The notes beneath the pieces were generated by a model. It searched no databases and was not told where the DNA came from. It worked only from the letters and a program-made list of their open reading frames with translations. Source: Gammaproteobacteria bacterium (GTDB lineage Bacteria > Pseudomonadota > Gammaproteobacteria > Burkholderiales > Burkholderiaceae_B). Taken from it: a stretch of DNA of 49,737 nt. Where the stretch lies: positions 1-49,737 of the forward strand of contig JAURJT010000037.1 of NCBI GenBank assembly GCA_030832095.1. Direction: 5' to 3'. The translations under genes were made by a program, and so were the position numbers. This document shows positions 7,881 to 18,665 of this stretch, piece after piece. Every line of letters starts with the position of its first letter. Positions within the stretch are counted from its first letter, which is position 1.

Positions 7881-10800
7881 ATGCCCGCCGCACCCGCTTC
7901 AGTCGCCTCAACGCTTTCAACACTGCTCAGTGCTCTTAAACCGGGCCTGCGCTATCACCATCCTCGCCCACCCGGCTCGGGTGATGCGTGGTTGTTGGCA
8001 CAACTAGCGCGGCAAGCCGGCAAAACACTTGTCCTGTTGACGGCTGAACCACTTGAGGCACAGCGCCTCGCCGATGAGATCCCGCTTTTTGCCCCTGAGC
8101 TGAAAGTGCGCCCCCTGCCCGACTGGGAGACTCTGCCCTACGATAGTTTTTCGCCGCACCAAGATCTGATCTCTGAGCGACTGCGTACCTTGCACGCTTT
8201 GATGCAACACGAAGTTGATGTGTTGACCGTACCGATTACCACTGCGCTGTACCGCTTGCCGCCACCAAGTTTTTTAGCTGCGTACACGTTTTCATTCAAG
8301 CAAAAAGACAAACTCGACGAAGCCGCGTTACGCGCGCAATTGATGTTGGCAAATTACGCCCATGTTTCTCAGGTAACGGTACCGGGCGAGTTCTGTGTAC
8401 GCGGCAGTTTGATTGATTTATTTCCGATGGGCTCTGTGGTGCCCTATCGCATTGATTTATTTGATGACGAAATCGAATCGATTCGCGCCTTCGACATCGA
8501 CACTCAACGCAGCTTGTACCCCGTAGGCTCAGTGCAGTTGCTGCCCGGGCGCGAGTTTCCGATGGATGAAGCCGCGCGCAATCATTTTCGTTCGGGCTTT
8601 CGCGAAGTGTTTGAGGGCGACCCATCCCGTGCCTTGCCCTACCGCGATATTGGTAATGGTATAGCGTTTGCCGGCGTTGAATACTATTTACCGCTGTTTT
8701 TTGACAGCACCGCCACCTTATTCGATTACCTGACGCAAGACACCATCATGGTGACGCTCGGGGATATCGACGATGCCATGCGCCGCTTTGCCCAAGACAC
8801 TGCCAGCCGCTTTAACTTTTTAAAGAGTGATCGCGAGCGCCCAGTGCTTGCGCCAGACGCGTTATTTTTGCGGGCTGACACGCTGTTTGAACAGCTCAAG
8901 TTATTTGCACGAATCGCACTCACCACCGAGACCGAGCACCCCGAGTTTTTAGCTGCACCCGATATCGGGATTTCGCGCCGTTCTGACGATCCAGTACAAA
9001 AACTCCGCGCACTGTTAAGTCAAACGCAGCAACGACTGGTCTTGTGCACCGACTCGCACGGTCGACGCGAAACCATCTTACAGATGTTAGCCGAGCATGG
9101 CCTTGTCCCAGACGCGCAAACCGAATCACTCGCCCTGTTTTTAGAAGGTGATGCACATTTTGCGATTACGGTAGCGCAGCTCAATACCGGCTTTCAGTTG
9201 CCGGGGCAGCATCTGATCTTTATTACTGAAAACGACCTGTACCCCGGACACGGCACCACGGCACGGCGTGGCAAGCGCGATCAAGAGCGCGCCAGCAACG
9301 TCGAAGCCATGGTGCGCGATTTATCTGAGTTACGCATCGGTGACCCGGTCGTTCACGCGCAACACGGCATCGGGCGTTATCACGGCCTGATCAACATGGA
9401 TATGGGCGAAGGCGAGATGGAGTTTCTTCATCTTGAGTACGCCAATAAGACGACGCTGTACGTACCCGTCGCGCAGTTGCACGTCATTGCGCGTTATAGC
9501 GGCAACGACCCAGAGACAGCCCCCTTGCATCAGCTTGGTTCAGGCCAATGGGAGAAAGCCCGCCGCAAAGCTGCACAACAGGTACGCGATACTGCGGCTG
9601 AGCTCTTAGACATTTACGCCAAACGTGCTGCACGACAGGGCTTTGCCTTCAAACTGCCTTTAGGGGATTACGAATTATTCTCTGAGGGCTTTGGGTTTGA
9701 AGAAACCGTAGACCAAGCCGCCGCCATTCAACGCGTCTTAGCCGACATGACCTCGGGGCGCCCAATGGATCGACTGGTGTGCGGTGATGTGGGCTTTGGC
9801 AAAACCGAAGTCGCCCTACGCGCAGCCTTTTTAGCCATCGCAAACGGCAAGCAGGTCGCGATTTTGTGCCCAACGACTCTGTTGGCCGAGCAACACGCGC
9901 AAACCTTTTCAGATCGCTTTGCCGACTGGCCGGTGAAGGTCGTTGAACTCTCGCGCTTCAGATCCGCCAAAGAAGTGGCCAGCGCCATCGTGGGCATCAA
10001 CGACGGCACCATCGATATCGTCATTGGTACGCATAAGCTCTTATCGAAAGACGTTAACTTTATGCGCCTGGGGCTCGTCATCATCGACGAAGAACATCGC
10101 TTTGGTGTGCGTCAAAAAGAAGTACTCAAGTCGCTACGCGCAGAGGTCGATGTCTTGACGCTCACAGCCACGCCGATCCCTCGAACACTTGGGATGTCGC
10201 TTGAAGGGATTCGCGACTTTTCAGTGATTGCTACGGCACCACAAAAGCGTCTGGCCATTAAAACGTTTGTACGCCGTGAGGATAACAGCACCATTCGCGA
10301 AGCCTTGCTGCGCGAACTCAAGCGCGGTGGGCAAGCGTACTTTTTGCATAACGAAGTTGAAACCATTCACAACCGTCGCGCCCGCCTTGAAGAGCTTGTG
10401 CCCGAGGCCCGCATTGCCGTTGCGCATGGCCAGATGGGTGAACGCGACCTTGAACAAGTGATGAAAGGTTTTTATCAACAACGGTTTAACGTGTTGTTAT
10501 GCACCACGATTATCGAAACCGGCATCGACGTCTCAAGTGCTAACACCATCATCATCCATCGGGCCGACCGTTTTGGTTTAGCGCAGTTGCATCAATTGCG
10601 CGGCCGCGTGGGGCGTTCGCACCACCAAGCCTACGCCTACCTGATGACGCCCGGCGAAGACTCAATCACGAAGAACGCCAAAAAACGCCTCGAGGCGATT
10701 CAAGCGATGGAAGAGCTTGGTTCGGGCTTCTTTTTGGCCATGCATGATCTTGAAATTCGTGGCACCGGCGAGGTGCTTGGCGAATCACAATCGGGCAATA

Positions 10801-11330
10801 TCCAAGAGATCGGCTTCTCGATGTACAACGATATGCTCAACGAAGCCGTACGTGCACTCAAGGCCGGCGTGGAGCCCGATCTTGATGCCCCCTTCAGCGC
10901 GGGTTGCGAGGTGAACCTTCACGCCCCCGCCCTACTGCCTGCTGATTTCTGCGGTGACATTCCGGCGCGGCTATCGCTCTACAAGCGCTTATCGAGTTGT
11001 AAAGATGAAGACGATTTGATTGTGATCCAAGAAGAACTCATCGATCGCTTTGGCAAACTACCTGAGCCAGCCCGTACCTTGCTCTCAACCCACAAGATCC
11101 GCTTATTAGGCTTGCCCTTGGGGATTCAAAAAATTGATGCAAGCGAGATGCAAATCATGCTGCACTTTAAACAAACGACCACGGTTGACCCAATACGCCT
11201 GATTGAGCTGGCGCAAAAGCAAAAAAACATTCGCTTTGCCGGCCAAGATAAACTACGGGTTGAAATCAAAGGGCTCGACGTCAACGCACGTTATGAGGCG
11301 GTTCGTACGTTATTACGGTCGCTAGCCTAA
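7881..11330 (+). CDS. mfd: Transcription-repair coupling factor Mfd
   Basis: A 1149-residue Mfd, which removes RNA polymerase stalled at lesions and recruits UvrA. The N-terminal UvrB-like region includes RPLPDWETLPYDSFSPHQDL and IDLFPMGS; the RNA-polymerase-interacting domain lies near VVHAQHGIGRYHGL; the translocase has Walker A GDVGFGKTEVALRAAF near residue 635, DEEHRFGVRQKE (box II), TLTATPIPRT, TTIIETGIDV and QLRGRVGRSHHQAYAY; a TRCF C-terminal domain ends the protein. The start is set at the ATG at 7881, matching the usual N-terminus; an in-frame upstream ATG at 7842 would add 13 hydrophobic residues without family support. Length is normal. The gene appears monocistronic or weakly linked to serB 103 bp downstream. 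Confidence 0.97.
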   Translation: MPAAPASVASTLSTLLSALKPGLRYHHPRPPGSGDAWLLAQLARQAGKTLVLLTAEPLEAQRLADEIPLFAPELKVRPLPDWETLPYDSFSPHQDLISERLRTLHALMQHEVDVLTVPITTALYRLPPPSFLAAYTFSFKQKDKLDEAALRAQLMLANYAHVSQVTVPGEFCVRGSLIDLFPMGSVVPYRIDLFDDEIESIRAFDIDTQRSLYPVGSVQLLPGREFPMDEAARNHFRSGFREVFEGDPSRALPYRDIGNGIAFAGVEYYLPLFFDSTATLFDYLTQDTIMVTLGDIDDAMRRFAQDTASRFNFLKSDRERPVLAPDALFLRADTLFEQLKLFARIALTTETEHPEFLAAPDIGISRRSDDPVQKLRALLSQTQQRLVLCTDSHGRRETILQMLAEHGLVPDAQTESLALFLEGDAHFAITVAQLNTGFQLPGQHLIFITENDLYPGHGTTARRGKRDQERASNVEAMVRDLSELRIGDPVVHAQHGIGRYHGLINMDMGEGEMEFLHLEYANKTTLYVPVAQLHVIARYSGNDPETAPLHQLGSGQWEKARRKAAQQVRDTAAELLDIYAKRAARQGFAFKLPLGDYELFSEGFGFEETVDQAAAIQRVLADMTSGRPMDRLVCGDVGFGKTEVALRAAFLAIANGKQVAILCPTTLLAEQHAQTFSDRFADWPVKVVELSRFRSAKEVASAIVGINDGTIDIVIGTHKLLSKDVNFMRLGLVIIDEEHRFGVRQKEVLKSLRAEVDVLTLTATPIPRTLGMSLEGIRDFSVIATAPQKRLAIKTFVRREDNSTIREALLRELKRGGQAYFLHNEVETIHNRRARLEELVPEARIAVAHGQMGERDLEQVMKGFYQQRFNVLLCTTIIETGIDVSSANTIIIHRADRFGLAQLHQLRGRVGRSHHQAYAYLMTPGEDSITKNAKKRLEAIQAMEELGSGFFLAMHDLEIRGTGEVLGESQSGNIQEIGFSMYNDMLNEAVRALKAGVEPDLDAPFSAGCEVNLHAPALLPADFCGDIPARLSLYKRLSSCKDEDDLIVIQEELIDRFGKLPEPARTLLSTHKIRLLGLPLGIQKIDASEMQIMLHFKQTTTVDPIRLIELAQKQKNIRFAGQDKLRVEIKGLDVNARYEAVRTLLRSLA

Positions 11331-11433
11331 CGATAATCAGCGTACTCAAGCGCTCTTTTTTGCATAAACAGCGTCAGTTAATCATTTAAGTTTTTTTATC
11401 AATCCTTTCACAACTCAACAGCCTAAACTGTCT

Positions 11434-12291
11434 ATGACCACCTTTAATCTCGTCGTGCAATCACCCGCGTTGGCAAGCGACCTTATTGAACAAGCTGCTG
11501 CGTTGAGCGAAGCCGCTGGCGTGCAACGTATTAGCACCACGGCCGCCCGCTTATTGAAGGTAAACGATAGCGTCGAGACCCGCGCCGAGTTGCTGGCCTG
11601 GGGCGAGCGTCACGCAGTGGATACGGCTTACATTGCAGCAGGCAGCCGCTTGGCCGATTGCAAAGTATTGGCGATGGATATGGACTCAACCCTGATCAAC
11701 ATCGAGTGCATTGACGAGATCGCAGCGTTTGGTGGAGTCAAAGAGCAGGTCGCCTCAATTACCGAAGCAGCGATGCGTGGTGAGATCAAAGATTTTTCTG
11801 ACAGCTTGACACGTCGCGTGGCCTTTTTAAGGGGCTTATCCGCTCAGGTACTGCAACAGGTCTATGAGCAAAAACTGCGTTTGAACCCAGGCGCAGAGCA
11901 ACTGGTCAGCACGGCACAACAAGCTGGGATCAAAGTGCTACTGGTTTCGGGTGGTTTCACCTTTTTTACCGAGAAACTTAAAGCCCGTTTAGGTTTAGAT
12001 GCCGCACATGCTAACGTGCTCGAGCAAGAGCACGGTCTGCTCACGGGCAAAGTCAACGGACGGATTCTTGATGCGCAGGGCAAGGCCGATACCTTAACCG
12101 CCTTTGCCCAGGCGCTTGGCGCGCAAACGCACCAGATTATTGCGATTGGGGATGGTGCTAATGATCTGAAAATGCTTGGCTTAGCGGGCTATTCGGTGGC
12201 GTATCGCGCCAAACCTGTCGTGCGCGCCCAGGCGAATTACGCGTTAAATTTTGCGGGGCTTGACGGGGTTTTAAACTGGTTTGAAACTTAA
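11434..12291 (+). CDS. serB: Phosphoserine phosphatase
   Basis: A 285-residue HAD-family SerB catalysing the last step of L-serine synthesis. The HAD motifs are clear: DMDSTLINIECIDEIA (nucleophile Asp near residue 83), LLVSGGFTFF (motif II), and IAIGDGANDLKMLGLAGYSV (motif IV). The first 70 residues form a poorly conserved N-terminal domain typical of longer SerB forms. The ATG at 11434 has no evident Shine-Dalgarno sequence, but a TAAACT sequence 5-10 bases upstream could be a -10 box, which would make the transcript nearly leaderless; this is speculative. The 3' end overlaps the convergent DUF2818 gene by 4 bp. Confidence 0.96.
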   Translation: MTTFNLVVQSPALASDLIEQAAALSEAAGVQRISTTAARLLKVNDSVETRAELLAWGERHAVDTAYIAAGSRLADCKVLAMDMDSTLINIECIDEIAAFGGVKEQVASITEAAMRGEIKDFSDSLTRRVAFLRGLSAQVLQQVYEQKLRLNPGAEQLVSTAQQAGIKVLLVSGGFTFFTEKLKARLGLDAAHANVLEQEHGLLTGKVNGRILDAQGKADTLTAFAQALGAQTHQIIAIGDGANDLKMLGLAGYSVAYRAKPVVRAQANYALNFAGLDGVLNWFET

Positions 12292-12596
12292 GCGCGGCGT
12301 AGCAAATAGCGAAACACAAATCCCGGAAACGCCATCACGACAAACAGGCTAAGCGTGATGGCATAAAACTCCCAGCGCTGCGTAAAGACGTTGCCAATCA
12401 AACGCTCAAACGCAATCCCAACTGTGCCCACCACAAAGTACAGCACAAGGAGCTCAAACGCGCGCAACCAAAAGGCCTTTGGTACCGGCAAACTCTTGGG
12501 CTGCCACACCGCAAACACTCGATTATTCAGAAACGGCACATTTGCGGCGATGAAAGCCAACAGAATCAAGAGCCAGACTGCCGCGGTTTGGTTCAT
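12288..12596 (-). CDS. DUF2818 family membrane protein, last gene of the nuo operon
   Basis: A 102-residue hydrophobic protein with about three transmembrane helices (residues roughly 5-22, 44-62, 74-95) and a conserved-looking segment NVPFLNNRVFAVW. It belongs to DUF2818, a family I recall as sitting directly after nuoN in betaproteobacteria. Here it starts 3 bp after the nuoN stop, so co-translation with complex I is likely. Its function is unknown; position suggests an accessory or assembly role for NADH dehydrogenase, but nothing in the sequence proves that. The gene ends in a 4-bp overlap with the convergent serB. Confidence 0.85.
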   Translation of the reverse strand: MNQTAAVWLLILLAFIAANVPFLNNRVFAVWQPKSLPVPKAFWLRAFELLVLYFVVGTVGIAFERLIGNVFTQRWEFYAITLSLFVVMAFPGFVFRYLLRRA

Positions 12597-12599
12597 CCA

Positions 12600-14087
12600 T
12601 TAAAACGCCAACGTCGCGCGCATGGCTTGCAAACACATCACCAACAATCCATTGGGCATGAGGCCAAGCACTAGAACCGCCAAGCCGTTGATGATGATCA
12701 GACTGCGGGGTACCCACCACACTGTACTCATAGCCGGGGCAGCCACTTCGGGCTCATCAAAGTACATCACCTTGATCACACGCAAATAATAGAAAGCGCC
12801 AATCAACGAGAACAACACTGCGACAACCGCCAGCCAGAGCCGATCCGATTTCAGGAGTGTCTGCAAAATCAACAGCTTTGCGTCAAAGCCAACCAAAGGT
12901 GGCAAGCCTGCCAGCGAACACATCAATAGCAAGAGCAATGCTGCCATCCAGGGGCTACGACGATTCAAGCCCTTGAGGTCGCTGATCTCTTCGCACTCGT
13001 GGCCTTCGCGGGCCATCAACATGATTAAGCCGAACGTAGCAAGCGTGGTCAGCACGTAAGTCAGCATATAAAACAGAGCTGAACCATACGACTCAGTATC
13101 AAACTGCTTGTCACCATCTAGTGAGCCCGACGCCAAGCCCAACAAGATGAAGCCCATATGCGAAATTGTCGAGTAGGCCAACATCCGCTTGAAGTTGGTT
13201 TGCATAATGGCAGTCAGATTACCAATCGCGAGCGACAGGAAGGCCAAAATCAGCAACATGGGTTGCCAGTCGCCGGTCAAGTCTCCCAAACCCACTACCA
13301 GAATACGCAAAGTAATCGCAAAGGCCGCCAGTTTAGGCGCTGCTGCCAACACCAGGGTGACCGCTGTTGGTGAACCTTGATACACATCGGGCACCCACAT
13401 ATGAAACGGTACCGCGCCCAGCTTAAAGGCCAAACCTGCCACCAAAAACACCACACCAAAAGTGAGAGGCAGATAATCGATCTGACCCGAGTTCACCGCA
13501 TCAGCAATGTTGCGCAAATCAAGGTTGCCAGTGGCGCCGTACAACATTGACATGCCGTACAACATAAAGCCCGAGGCCAAGGCGCCCAGCACAAAATATT
13601 TCATGGCAGCCTCGGTTGACTGCGCATGATCACGGCGAATCGCAACGAGTGCGTAAAGCGCCAATGACATCAACTCAAGACCCAAATAAATGGTCAAAAA
13701 GTTACCGGCAGAGATCATGACCATCTGCCCCAACAGGGCAAATAGCACCAACACATAAAATTCGCCACCGCGCAACATATCGCGCGTCTGCATGTATTCG
13801 CGTCCGTAGACCAGCGTAAGTGCGACCGCAAGATAAGAGGCCATTTTTAACAAATGCGCCAACGGGTCAGCGATGTACATCCCGAAGAATGTTTCGCCCA
13901 CCAAGCCGATGTTCCATTGCCAGAAAGAGACCCCTGCCAACACAGCGAGAGTCACCAAAGACAAACCATAGGCCAGTGTGCGCCGCGCACCACTGCTCAG
14001 TGCATCCAGGATCAGGATGACCATGCCCATCACTGTCAGAATAATTTCTGGTGCGGCCAGGCCGAAATCGAATTGAGATTGCATCAT
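12600..14087 (-). CDS. nuoN: NADH-quinone oxidoreductase subunit N
   Basis: A 495-residue antiporter-like membrane subunit of complex I (the Nqo14/ND2 homologue), with about 14 transmembrane helices. Typical elements are the first-helix [24 protein letters not shown] with the channel Glu, [36 protein letters not shown] with the conserved Lys, and [18 protein letters not shown]. One of three proton-pumping modules of the distal membrane arm. It begins 8 bp after nuoM, and DUF2818 follows after 3 bp. Length is usual for betaproteobacterial NuoN. Confidence 0.97.
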   Translation of the reverse strand: MMQSQFDFGLAAPEIILTVMGMVILILDALSSGARRTLAYGLSLVTLAVLAGVSFWQWNIGLVGETFFGMYIADPLAHLLKMASYLAVALTLVYGREYMQTRDMLRGGEFYVLVLFALLGQMVMISAGNFLTIYLGLELMSLALYALVAIRRDHAQSTEAAMKYFVLGALASGFMLYGMSMLYGATGNLDLRNIADAVNSGQIDYLPLTFGVVFLVAGLAFKLGAVPFHMWVPDVYQGSPTAVTLVLAAAPKLAAFAITLRILVVGLGDLTGDWQPMLLILAFLSLAIGNLTAIMQTNFKRMLAYSTISHMGFILLGLASGSLDGDKQFDTESYGSALFYMLTYVLTTLATFGLIMLMAREGHECEEISDLKGLNRRSPWMAALLLLLMCSLAGLPPLVGFDAKLLILQTLLKSDRLWLAVVAVLFSLIGAFYYLRVIKVMYFDEPEVAAPAMSTVWWVPRSLIIINGLAVLVLGLMPNGLLVMCLQAMRATLAF

Positions 14088-14095
14088 GGCGGGGC

Positions 14096-15595
14096 TTACA
14101 GTTTTGAATTGGATACGTGTTGCAACAGGGCCTCGACTGAGGTGTGCATCACATCAGTAAAGGGCTTGGGATGAATACCCATATAGAGCACGGCAAGCGC
14201 CATGATCCCTAGAATGAAAAATTCGCGATTCGACAGATCTTTCAAATCACGCACGTGATCATTGGCCACATCACCAAACGCAACCCGTTTGACCATCCAG
14301 AGAGAATATGAGGCCCCAAGAATCAAGGCTGTTGCAGCCAACAAACCGATCCAGAAATTGAACTGTACGGCACCCATGATGACCATGAATTCGCCCACAA
14401 AACCACTGGTTGCTGGCAAACCTGCATTGGCCATCGAGAACAACACAAAGAACGTCACGAAGCGCGGCATCGTGTTGATCACACCACCGTAATCAGAGAT
14501 CTGACGGCTATGCATCCGGTCGTACAACACCCCAATGCATAAGAACATCGCGGCCGACACAAAACCGTGCGACACCATCTGCACAATCGCACCCTCAACA
14601 CCGGCTGTGTTAAAGATAAAGAAGCCCAGCGTCACAAAACCCATGTGCGCGACAGACGAATAGGCCACGAGCTTTTTCATGTCATCTTGCACAATCGCAA
14701 CCATGCCGATATAGATCACAGCGATCAACGATAAGGCAATGATGATGCCTGACATGCCCACTGACGCATCCGGCACAATTGGTAGCGATAATCTTAAAAA
14801 GCCATAAGCGCCAAGCTTTAGCATGATGGCCGCCAACACCACCGAGCCGCCGGTAGGCGCCTCGACGTGCGCATCGGGCAACCACGTGTGCACTGGCCAC
14901 ATTGGCACTTTGACAGCGAAGGCAGCCAAGAACGCAAAGAAAATAAAAACCTGCGGCGTATACGCCAGTGGCAAGTCATGCCAGGTTTGAATGTCAAACG
15001 AACCACCTGCTTCGTTCCAGAGGTATAAAAACGCAACCAAGGTCAGCAACGAACCCATCAGCGTATACAAGAAGAACTTGAACGCGGCGTAGACTCGGTT
15101 GGGGCCGCCCCACACGCCTACGATGATGTACATCGGGATGAGCGTGGCTTCAAAGAAAATATAGAACAACAGGCCGTCCATCGCGACGAATACACCAATC
15201 ATCAAGCCTGACAAAATCAAGAAGGCGGCCATGTATTGCGCGATGCGCGAGGTGATAACTTCCCAGCCAGCCAACACAACGATGATCGTAATAAAAGCGG
15301 TCAGCAGCACAAACCACAACGAGATACCGTCAACGCCCAAGTGGTACATCACTGCAAAGGCTGGGATCCAAGGCTTTTCAATCACAAACTGCATCGCAGC
15401 GGTGGTGTTGTCAAAGCCCGTGTAAAGAGGAATCGTGACAAAAAAGCTCAGCAAGGCGCTAATCAGCGAAAGATTGCGTGTCAGTGCCGGGCGTTCGTCG
15501 CTACCCACCGCCAAAATCAACAAGCCGCAGACGATCGGCACAAAAATCGCGAACGTGAGCCACGGAGTCGTAAAAGAAGCCATCTCGCTTGTCAT
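14096..15595 (-). CDS. nuoM: NADH-quinone oxidoreductase subunit M
   Basis: A 499-residue antiporter-like subunit (ND4 homologue) with about 14 transmembrane helices. Recognisable parts are [36 protein letters not shown] carrying the conserved Glu, [37 protein letters not shown] segment with the pumping Lys, [19 protein letters not shown], and [12 protein letters not shown]. Its ATG overlaps the nuoL stop by one base (TAATG), so translation is probably coupled. An alternative start four codons on (MASFTTPW) is possible. Confidence 0.97.
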   Translation of the reverse strand: MTSEMASFTTPWLTFAIFVPIVCGLLILAVGSDERPALTRNLSLISALLSFFVTIPLYTGFDNTTAAMQFVIEKPWIPAFAVMYHLGVDGISLWFVLLTAFITIIVVLAGWEVITSRIAQYMAAFLILSGLMIGVFVAMDGLLFYIFFEATLIPMYIIVGVWGGPNRVYAAFKFFLYTLMGSLLTLVAFLYLWNEAGGSFDIQTWHDLPLAYTPQVFIFFAFLAAFAVKVPMWPVHTWLPDAHVEAPTGGSVVLAAIMLKLGAYGFLRLSLPIVPDASVGMSGIIIALSLIAVIYIGMVAIVQDDMKKLVAYSSVAHMGFVTLGFFIFNTAGVEGAIVQMVSHGFVSAAMFLCIGVLYDRMHSRQISDYGGVINTMPRFVTFFVLFSMANAGLPATSGFVGEFMVIMGAVQFNFWIGLLAATALILGASYSLWMVKRVAFGDVANDHVRDLKDLSNREFFILGIMALAVLYMGIHPKPFTDVMHTSVEALLQHVSNSKL

Positions 15596-17700
15596 TATTT
15601 AGTACCAAAGATAACGTAGGTGATCGCAACCAAGAGGCCGATGATCATCGCAAAGGCGTAGTGATAGATGTAGCCCGTCTGGAAACGACGAGTCACAGCT
15701 GCCAACGCACCCACTAATTTTGCCGAACCATTGACCAAGAGGCCATCGATCAAACCACGATCGCCACGTTGCCAAAAGCTAGTACCGACTGCGCGCAAAC
15801 CACGCGCCAGCACCTGCTCGTTGAACCAGTCAAAGAAGTACTTGTTTTCAAGAATCTTATTGACGAACGCGAGGTTTGACTGAATCGCGGCAGGGACTTT
15901 AGGATTGATCAAGTAGCAGTACCAAGCCACCACTGCGCCCGCCACCACGAGCCAGAAGGGCACTGTGGTAAAGGCATGCAAGGCATAGCCCACCCAGCCG
16001 TGAACGTGATGCCATTCTTTGGCAAGCTCTGCCATCGCAGGGTGGCCGGTAAGGATCACAATCGAGTCTTTAAAGTACGTGCCGAACAGTAAAGGATCAA
16101 CTGCAATCGCACCGATAATGATAGAAGGGATGGCCAGCAAGACCAAGGGCAAGGTCACCACCCAAGGAGATTCGTGGGGCTTACCGCCGTGGTGGCCGTG
16201 AGCATCGTGCGCATCGTGGGCATGAGCATCCCCGTGAGCGCCATGGTCATGACCATGAGCATGCGCGTGGTCATGATCGTGACCACAAGCGGCATGAGCA
16301 TCGTGCCCAGGCGCCGTGTCGTGTGTTGCAAAACGCTCTTTGCCATGAAACACTAAAAAGTAGACACGGAAAGAATAAAGAGAGGTCACAAACACACCAA
16401 TCAAGGTGGCGTAATGCGCAAAGCTCGCACCCCACACGTTCGCTGAAGCCGTCGCTTCAATGATGTGCTCTTTAGAGTAAAAACCTGAGAAAAACGGCGT
16501 GCCGACCAAGGCCAGTGTGCCAATCAAAAAGGTAATCCACGTGATGGGCATGTACTTACGCAAACCACCCATGTTGCGAATATCTTGATCGTGGTGCATA
16601 CCGATAATCACCGAGCCCGCACCCAAAAACAACAAGGCTTTAAAGAAAGCGTGCGTCATTAAGTGAAAGATTGCGACCGAGTAGGCTGACGCACCCAGAG
16701 CCACCGTCATGTAACCCAGTTGCGATAAGGTTGAATACGCCACGACACGCTTAATGTCATTTTGGATGATACCCAAAATACCCAAGAACAACGCGCCCAC
16801 GGCACCGATCACGATGATGAATGACAGTGCTGTATTTGACAGTTCAAACAATGGGGAGAAACGCGCCACCATAAAGATCCCCGCCGTCACCATCGTTGCC
16901 GCGTGGATCAGTGCCGAGATTGGCGTGGGGCCTTCCATTGAGTCAGGCAACCAAGTATGCAGGGGGACTTGAGCAGATTTACCCATCGCACCGATGAACA
17001 AGCAAATGCAGGCGACAGTCAGCAACATCCAGTCCGTGCCGGGCAAGGTCAACGCAGCAAGCTTGTCGGCTTGTTTGAACACTTCGCCGTAATGCATCGT
17101 ACCCGCGTAGGCAAAGAGCAAACCGATACCAAGCACAAAACCAAAGTCACCCACTCGATTGACCAAAAAGGCCTTCATGTTTGCAAAAATCGCGGTGGGC
17201 TTGGTGTACCAAAAGCCGATCAACAAATACGACACCAGGCCGACAGCCTCCCAGCCAAAAAACAGCTGCACCATGTTGTTAGACATGACCAGCATCAGCA
17301 TCGAGAAAGTAAACAAAGAGATGTAAGCAAAGAAACGCTGATAACCAGGATCTTCAGCCATGTAGCCGATGGTGTAGATATGGACCATCAGCGACACTGA
17401 CGTCACCACCACCATCATGAGTGCTGACAGCGGATCGATCAGAAAACCAATTTCTAATTTTGCCTGGCCTAACAAAGACCAGGTGTAGACCGTGCCGTCA
17501 AAGGTGTGGCCATTGAGCACATCTTTCAGTACCAAGATAGACCCGATGGCCGACACGGCAACCAGGGCGATGGTCAGAAGATGCGAGTTGCGACGACTAA
17601 CCTGACGCCCCAAAAAGCCAGTACCAAACAAACCAGCAAGAATCGCGCCTAACAAGGGCGCGAGTGCGATGGTCAGATAGAGAGAGGGTGAGCTAAACAT
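15595..17700 (-). CDS. nuoL: NADH-quinone oxidoreductase subunit L, with His-rich insert
   Basis: A 701-residue antiporter-like subunit (ND5 homologue), the most distal proton-pumping module, with the long lateral helix near the C-terminus. Family landmarks include FFGWEAVGLVSYLLIGFWY, KSAQVPLHTWLPDSMEGPTP with HAATMVTAGIFM, RVVAYSTLSQLGYM, and HAFFKALLFLGAGSVI. Between roughly residues 455 and 515, after FHGKERF, there is an insertion with about 18 histidines in 50 residues (repeated HDH, HAH and DAH units) before SPWVVTLPLVLL. It lies between two transmembrane helices and so forms a loop. E. coli NuoL is shorter (about 613 residues). Metal binding by the loop is only a possibility. Confidence 0.96.
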   Translation of the reverse strand: MFSSPSLYLTIALAPLLGAILAGLFGTGFLGRQVSRRNSHLLTIALVAVSAIGSILVLKDVLNGHTFDGTVYTWSLLGQAKLEIGFLIDPLSALMMVVVTSVSLMVHIYTIGYMAEDPGYQRFFAYISLFTFSMLMLVMSNNMVQLFFGWEAVGLVSYLLIGFWYTKPTAIFANMKAFLVNRVGDFGFVLGIGLLFAYAGTMHYGEVFKQADKLAALTLPGTDWMLLTVACICLFIGAMGKSAQVPLHTWLPDSMEGPTPISALIHAATMVTAGIFMVARFSPLFELSNTALSFIIVIGAVGALFLGILGIIQNDIKRVVAYSTLSQLGYMTVALGASAYSVAIFHLMTHAFFKALLFLGAGSVIIGMHHDQDIRNMGGLRKYMPITWITFLIGTLALVGTPFFSGFYSKEHIIEATASANVWGASFAHYATLIGVFVTSLYSFRVYFLVFHGKERFATHDTAPGHDAHAACGHDHDHAHAHGHDHGAHGDAHAHDAHDAHGHHGGKPHESPWVVTLPLVLLAIPSIIIGAIAVDPLLFGTYFKDSIVILTGHPAMAELAKEWHHVHGWVGYALHAFTTVPFWLVVAGAVVAWYCYLINPKVPAAIQSNLAFVNKILENKYFFDWFNEQVLARGLRAVGTSFWQRGDRGLIDGLLVNGSAKLVGALAAVTRRFQTGYIYHYAFAMIIGLLVAITYVIFGTK

Positions 17701-17717
17701 ATTGTTCCGTGATCCGA

Positions 17718-18029
17718 TCAGCCCTTCAGGCTATCAAGTTCGTCTACGTTAATGGTACTGAGGTTGCGGAAGAGCAGCACTAAAATTGCCAGGCCAATCG
17801 CGGCCTCGGCGGCTGCAACCGTCAGAATAAAGAACACGAATACCTGCCCCGCCGCATCACCCATCCAGGTTGAGAAGGCAACAAAGTTCATGTTCACGGC
17901 CAAAAGCATTAACTCAACCGACATCAACAACACGATCAGGTTGCGACGATTCAAAAAAATCCCAAACACACCAATCGCAAACAAAATGGCGCCCAGCACT
18001 AAAAAGTGCGGCAGGGTCAAGGTCATCAT
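17718..18029 (-). CDS. nuoK: NADH-quinone oxidoreductase subunit K
   Basis: A 103-residue subunit (ND4L homologue) with three transmembrane helices. The conserved glutamates of the proton path are in [20 protein letters not shown] and in [18 protein letters not shown]. Its start overlaps the end of nuoJ by four bases (ATGA type), and nuoL follows 17 bp later. Length matches the family. Confidence 0.97.
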   Translation of the reverse strand: MMTLTLPHFLVLGAILFAIGVFGIFLNRRNLIVLLMSVELMLLAVNMNFVAFSTWMGDAAGQVFVFFILTVAAAEAAIGLAILVLLFRNLSTINVDELDSLKG

Positions 18030-18643
18030 GGCTGATCTCCTTTAGCATTCACAGCCTCTTGGCTAGGCATCTTGACCAAGCGCACCCGATCTTTGGCACG
18101 TACACGCACCGCGGCGCCTGGGTCGTTATATTTCACGTCGCGACGTTTGCGCAGCGTTAACGAGATCGCAGCGATCATGCCGACCAGCAAGAGCACTGCA
18201 CCGACTTCAACCGCGAAGGCGTATTCGGTGTACATGGCCTCACCGAGTGTGCGAGTGTTGTTGTAATCGTTACCCATATCAGCGGCCGGACCAACCTGCC
18301 CCCAAGATGTTGCCAGTACAAACGACATCTCGGCGACCATAATCAATCCAACGATCAGACCCATCGGCAAATAGGTTTTGATGCCAGTGCGCAGTTCTTC
18401 CATCTTGACATCTAGCATCATCACGACAAACAAGAACAACACCATCACCGCGCCCACATATACCAGTACGAGCAGCAACGCTAAAAATTCAGCGCCCAGC
18501 AACATCCAGATCATTGCGGCATTTGCAAATGCCAAAATCAGATGCAGCACAGCGGTGACTGGGCTTGAAGCCGTAATGACTCGAAACGCCGCCACGACCA
18601 GCACCAGAGCCAACACATAGAACAGGATAGTTGTAAACATCAT
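18026..18643 (-). CDS. nuoJ: NADH-quinone oxidoreductase subunit J
   Basis: A 205-residue subunit (ND6 homologue) with five predicted transmembrane helices. The third helix region [23 protein letters not shown] carries the family glycine/valine pi-bulge signature. The C-terminal 35 residues (after [13 protein letters not shown]) are charged and cytoplasmic. It begins 22 bp after nuoI and overlaps nuoK by four bases. Confidence 0.96.
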   Translation of the reverse strand: MMFTTILFYVLALVLVVAAFRVITASSPVTAVLHLILAFANAAMIWMLLGAEFLALLLVLVYVGAVMVLFLFVVMMLDVKMEELRTGIKTYLPMGLIVGLIMVAEMSFVLATSWGQVGPAADMGNDYNNTRTLGEAMYTEYAFAVEVGAVLLLVGMIAAISLTLRKRRDVKYNDPGAAVRVRAKDRVRLVKMPSQEAVNAKGDQP

Positions 18644-18665
18644 TTCTTTTCAGACCTCGGCCATA

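Noticed and set aside
16155..16356. Overlapping open frames on both strands across the His-rich part of nuoL
   Set aside because: They are by-products of the repetitive CAT/GTG composition in the His-rich insert; none has a ribosome site or family similarity.
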